Shown here: positions 6,467 to 6,507 of the stretch, piece after piece
How positions within the stretch are numbered: the stretch's first letter is position 1
Layout of the letters: the number at the start of each line of letters is the position of its first letter
DNA from: DAONLM01 sp035406685
Lineage (GTDB): Bacteria; Spirochaetota; GWE2-31-10; MWDO01
Length of the DNA: 6,507 nucleotides
Assembly (NCBI GenBank): GCA_035406685.1
Contig: DAONLM010000170.1
Coordinates: 1 to 6,507 of the forward strand
Direction of reading: 5' to 3'
Position numbers and translations under genes: made by a program
The notes under the pieces: generated by a model
Seen by the model: only the letters and a program-made list of their open reading frames with translations
What the model was told of the DNA's origin: nothing
Databases searched by the model: none

Positions 6467-6507
6467 TTGTAAAGGATTTTCTTAAAAATTTTGTGATTAA
6501 TATATAG
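6467..6507 (+). repeat. Dispersed leader repeat, copy C, at the window edge
   Basis: The last 41 bases are identical to the reverse complement of 2367-2407 (copy B) and end in the core GTGATTAATATATAG (6493-6507). By analogy with A and B, a T run, AAGGAGG and a start codon should follow about 30 nt past the edge, so a third leader-carrying gene on the plus strand is predicted. Upstream sit poly-T tracts (about 6429-6438 and 6452-6460). The repeat identity is seen directly; the downstream gene is inference. Confidence 0.85.

Noticed and set aside
1..6507. CRISPR array, tRNA or rRNA genes, insertion sequence with terminal repeats
   Set aside because: No regularly spaced repeats, cloverleaf or rRNA-like segments were seen. 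The leader copies are gene-associated and dispersed, and no target-site duplication could be identified around the Y1 gene.

Overview
This is a strongly AT-rich bacterial window, made mostly of chromosomal housekeeping genes with a small mobile or accessory component. TGA ends the transposase-like gene and tryptophans are TGG, so the standard bacterial code applies and Mollicutes-style recoding is excluded. The transposase-like protein resembles, from memory, Y1/RAYT-type proteins common in spirochaetes. A low-GC spirochaete or similar lineage is a reasonable guess, but the window does not prove the taxon.

Layout, left to right: a copy of a dispersed leader repeat (A, about 31-75) precedes a small HUH/Y1 transposase-like gene (107-598, +). 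Converging on it is a MoeB/ThiF/HesA-type E1-like adenylyltransferase (686-1435, -). A 360-bp gap (1436-1795) has no convincing gene, only two related short palindromes and a possible broken micro-ORF. Next is an unrecognised 180-aa gene (1796-2338, -), whose protein looks like two ribbon-helix-helix (RHH) DNA-binding modules in tandem, preceded by leader copy B. A complete mfd gene (2608-6057, -) fills the right half and has its own good sigma70-type promoter. Upstream of mfd are a decayed gene remnant (about 6135-6352, -) and leader copy C, which runs into the last base of the window.

The main point of interest is the dispersed leader. Two unrelated genes, the HUH/Y1 protein and the tandem-RHH protein, share the same 5' arrangement: an AT-rich block ending in GTGATTAATATATAG, a run of T, a perfect AAGGAGG Shine-Dalgarno and ATG. 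The neighbouring housekeeping genes have little or no Shine-Dalgarno. Copies B and C are identical over 41 nt. Copy C should therefore drive a third member just beyond the window. The HUH protein keeps its His-x-His motif but has Phe where the catalytic Tyr is expected. The pair could be a domesticated or non-autonomous system built around a shared promoter/operator; that is inference.

Mfd acts in transcription-coupled repair. The E1-like enzyme would act on a MoaD/ThiS-type carrier not encoded here. No functional link between these two and the accessory pair is visible.
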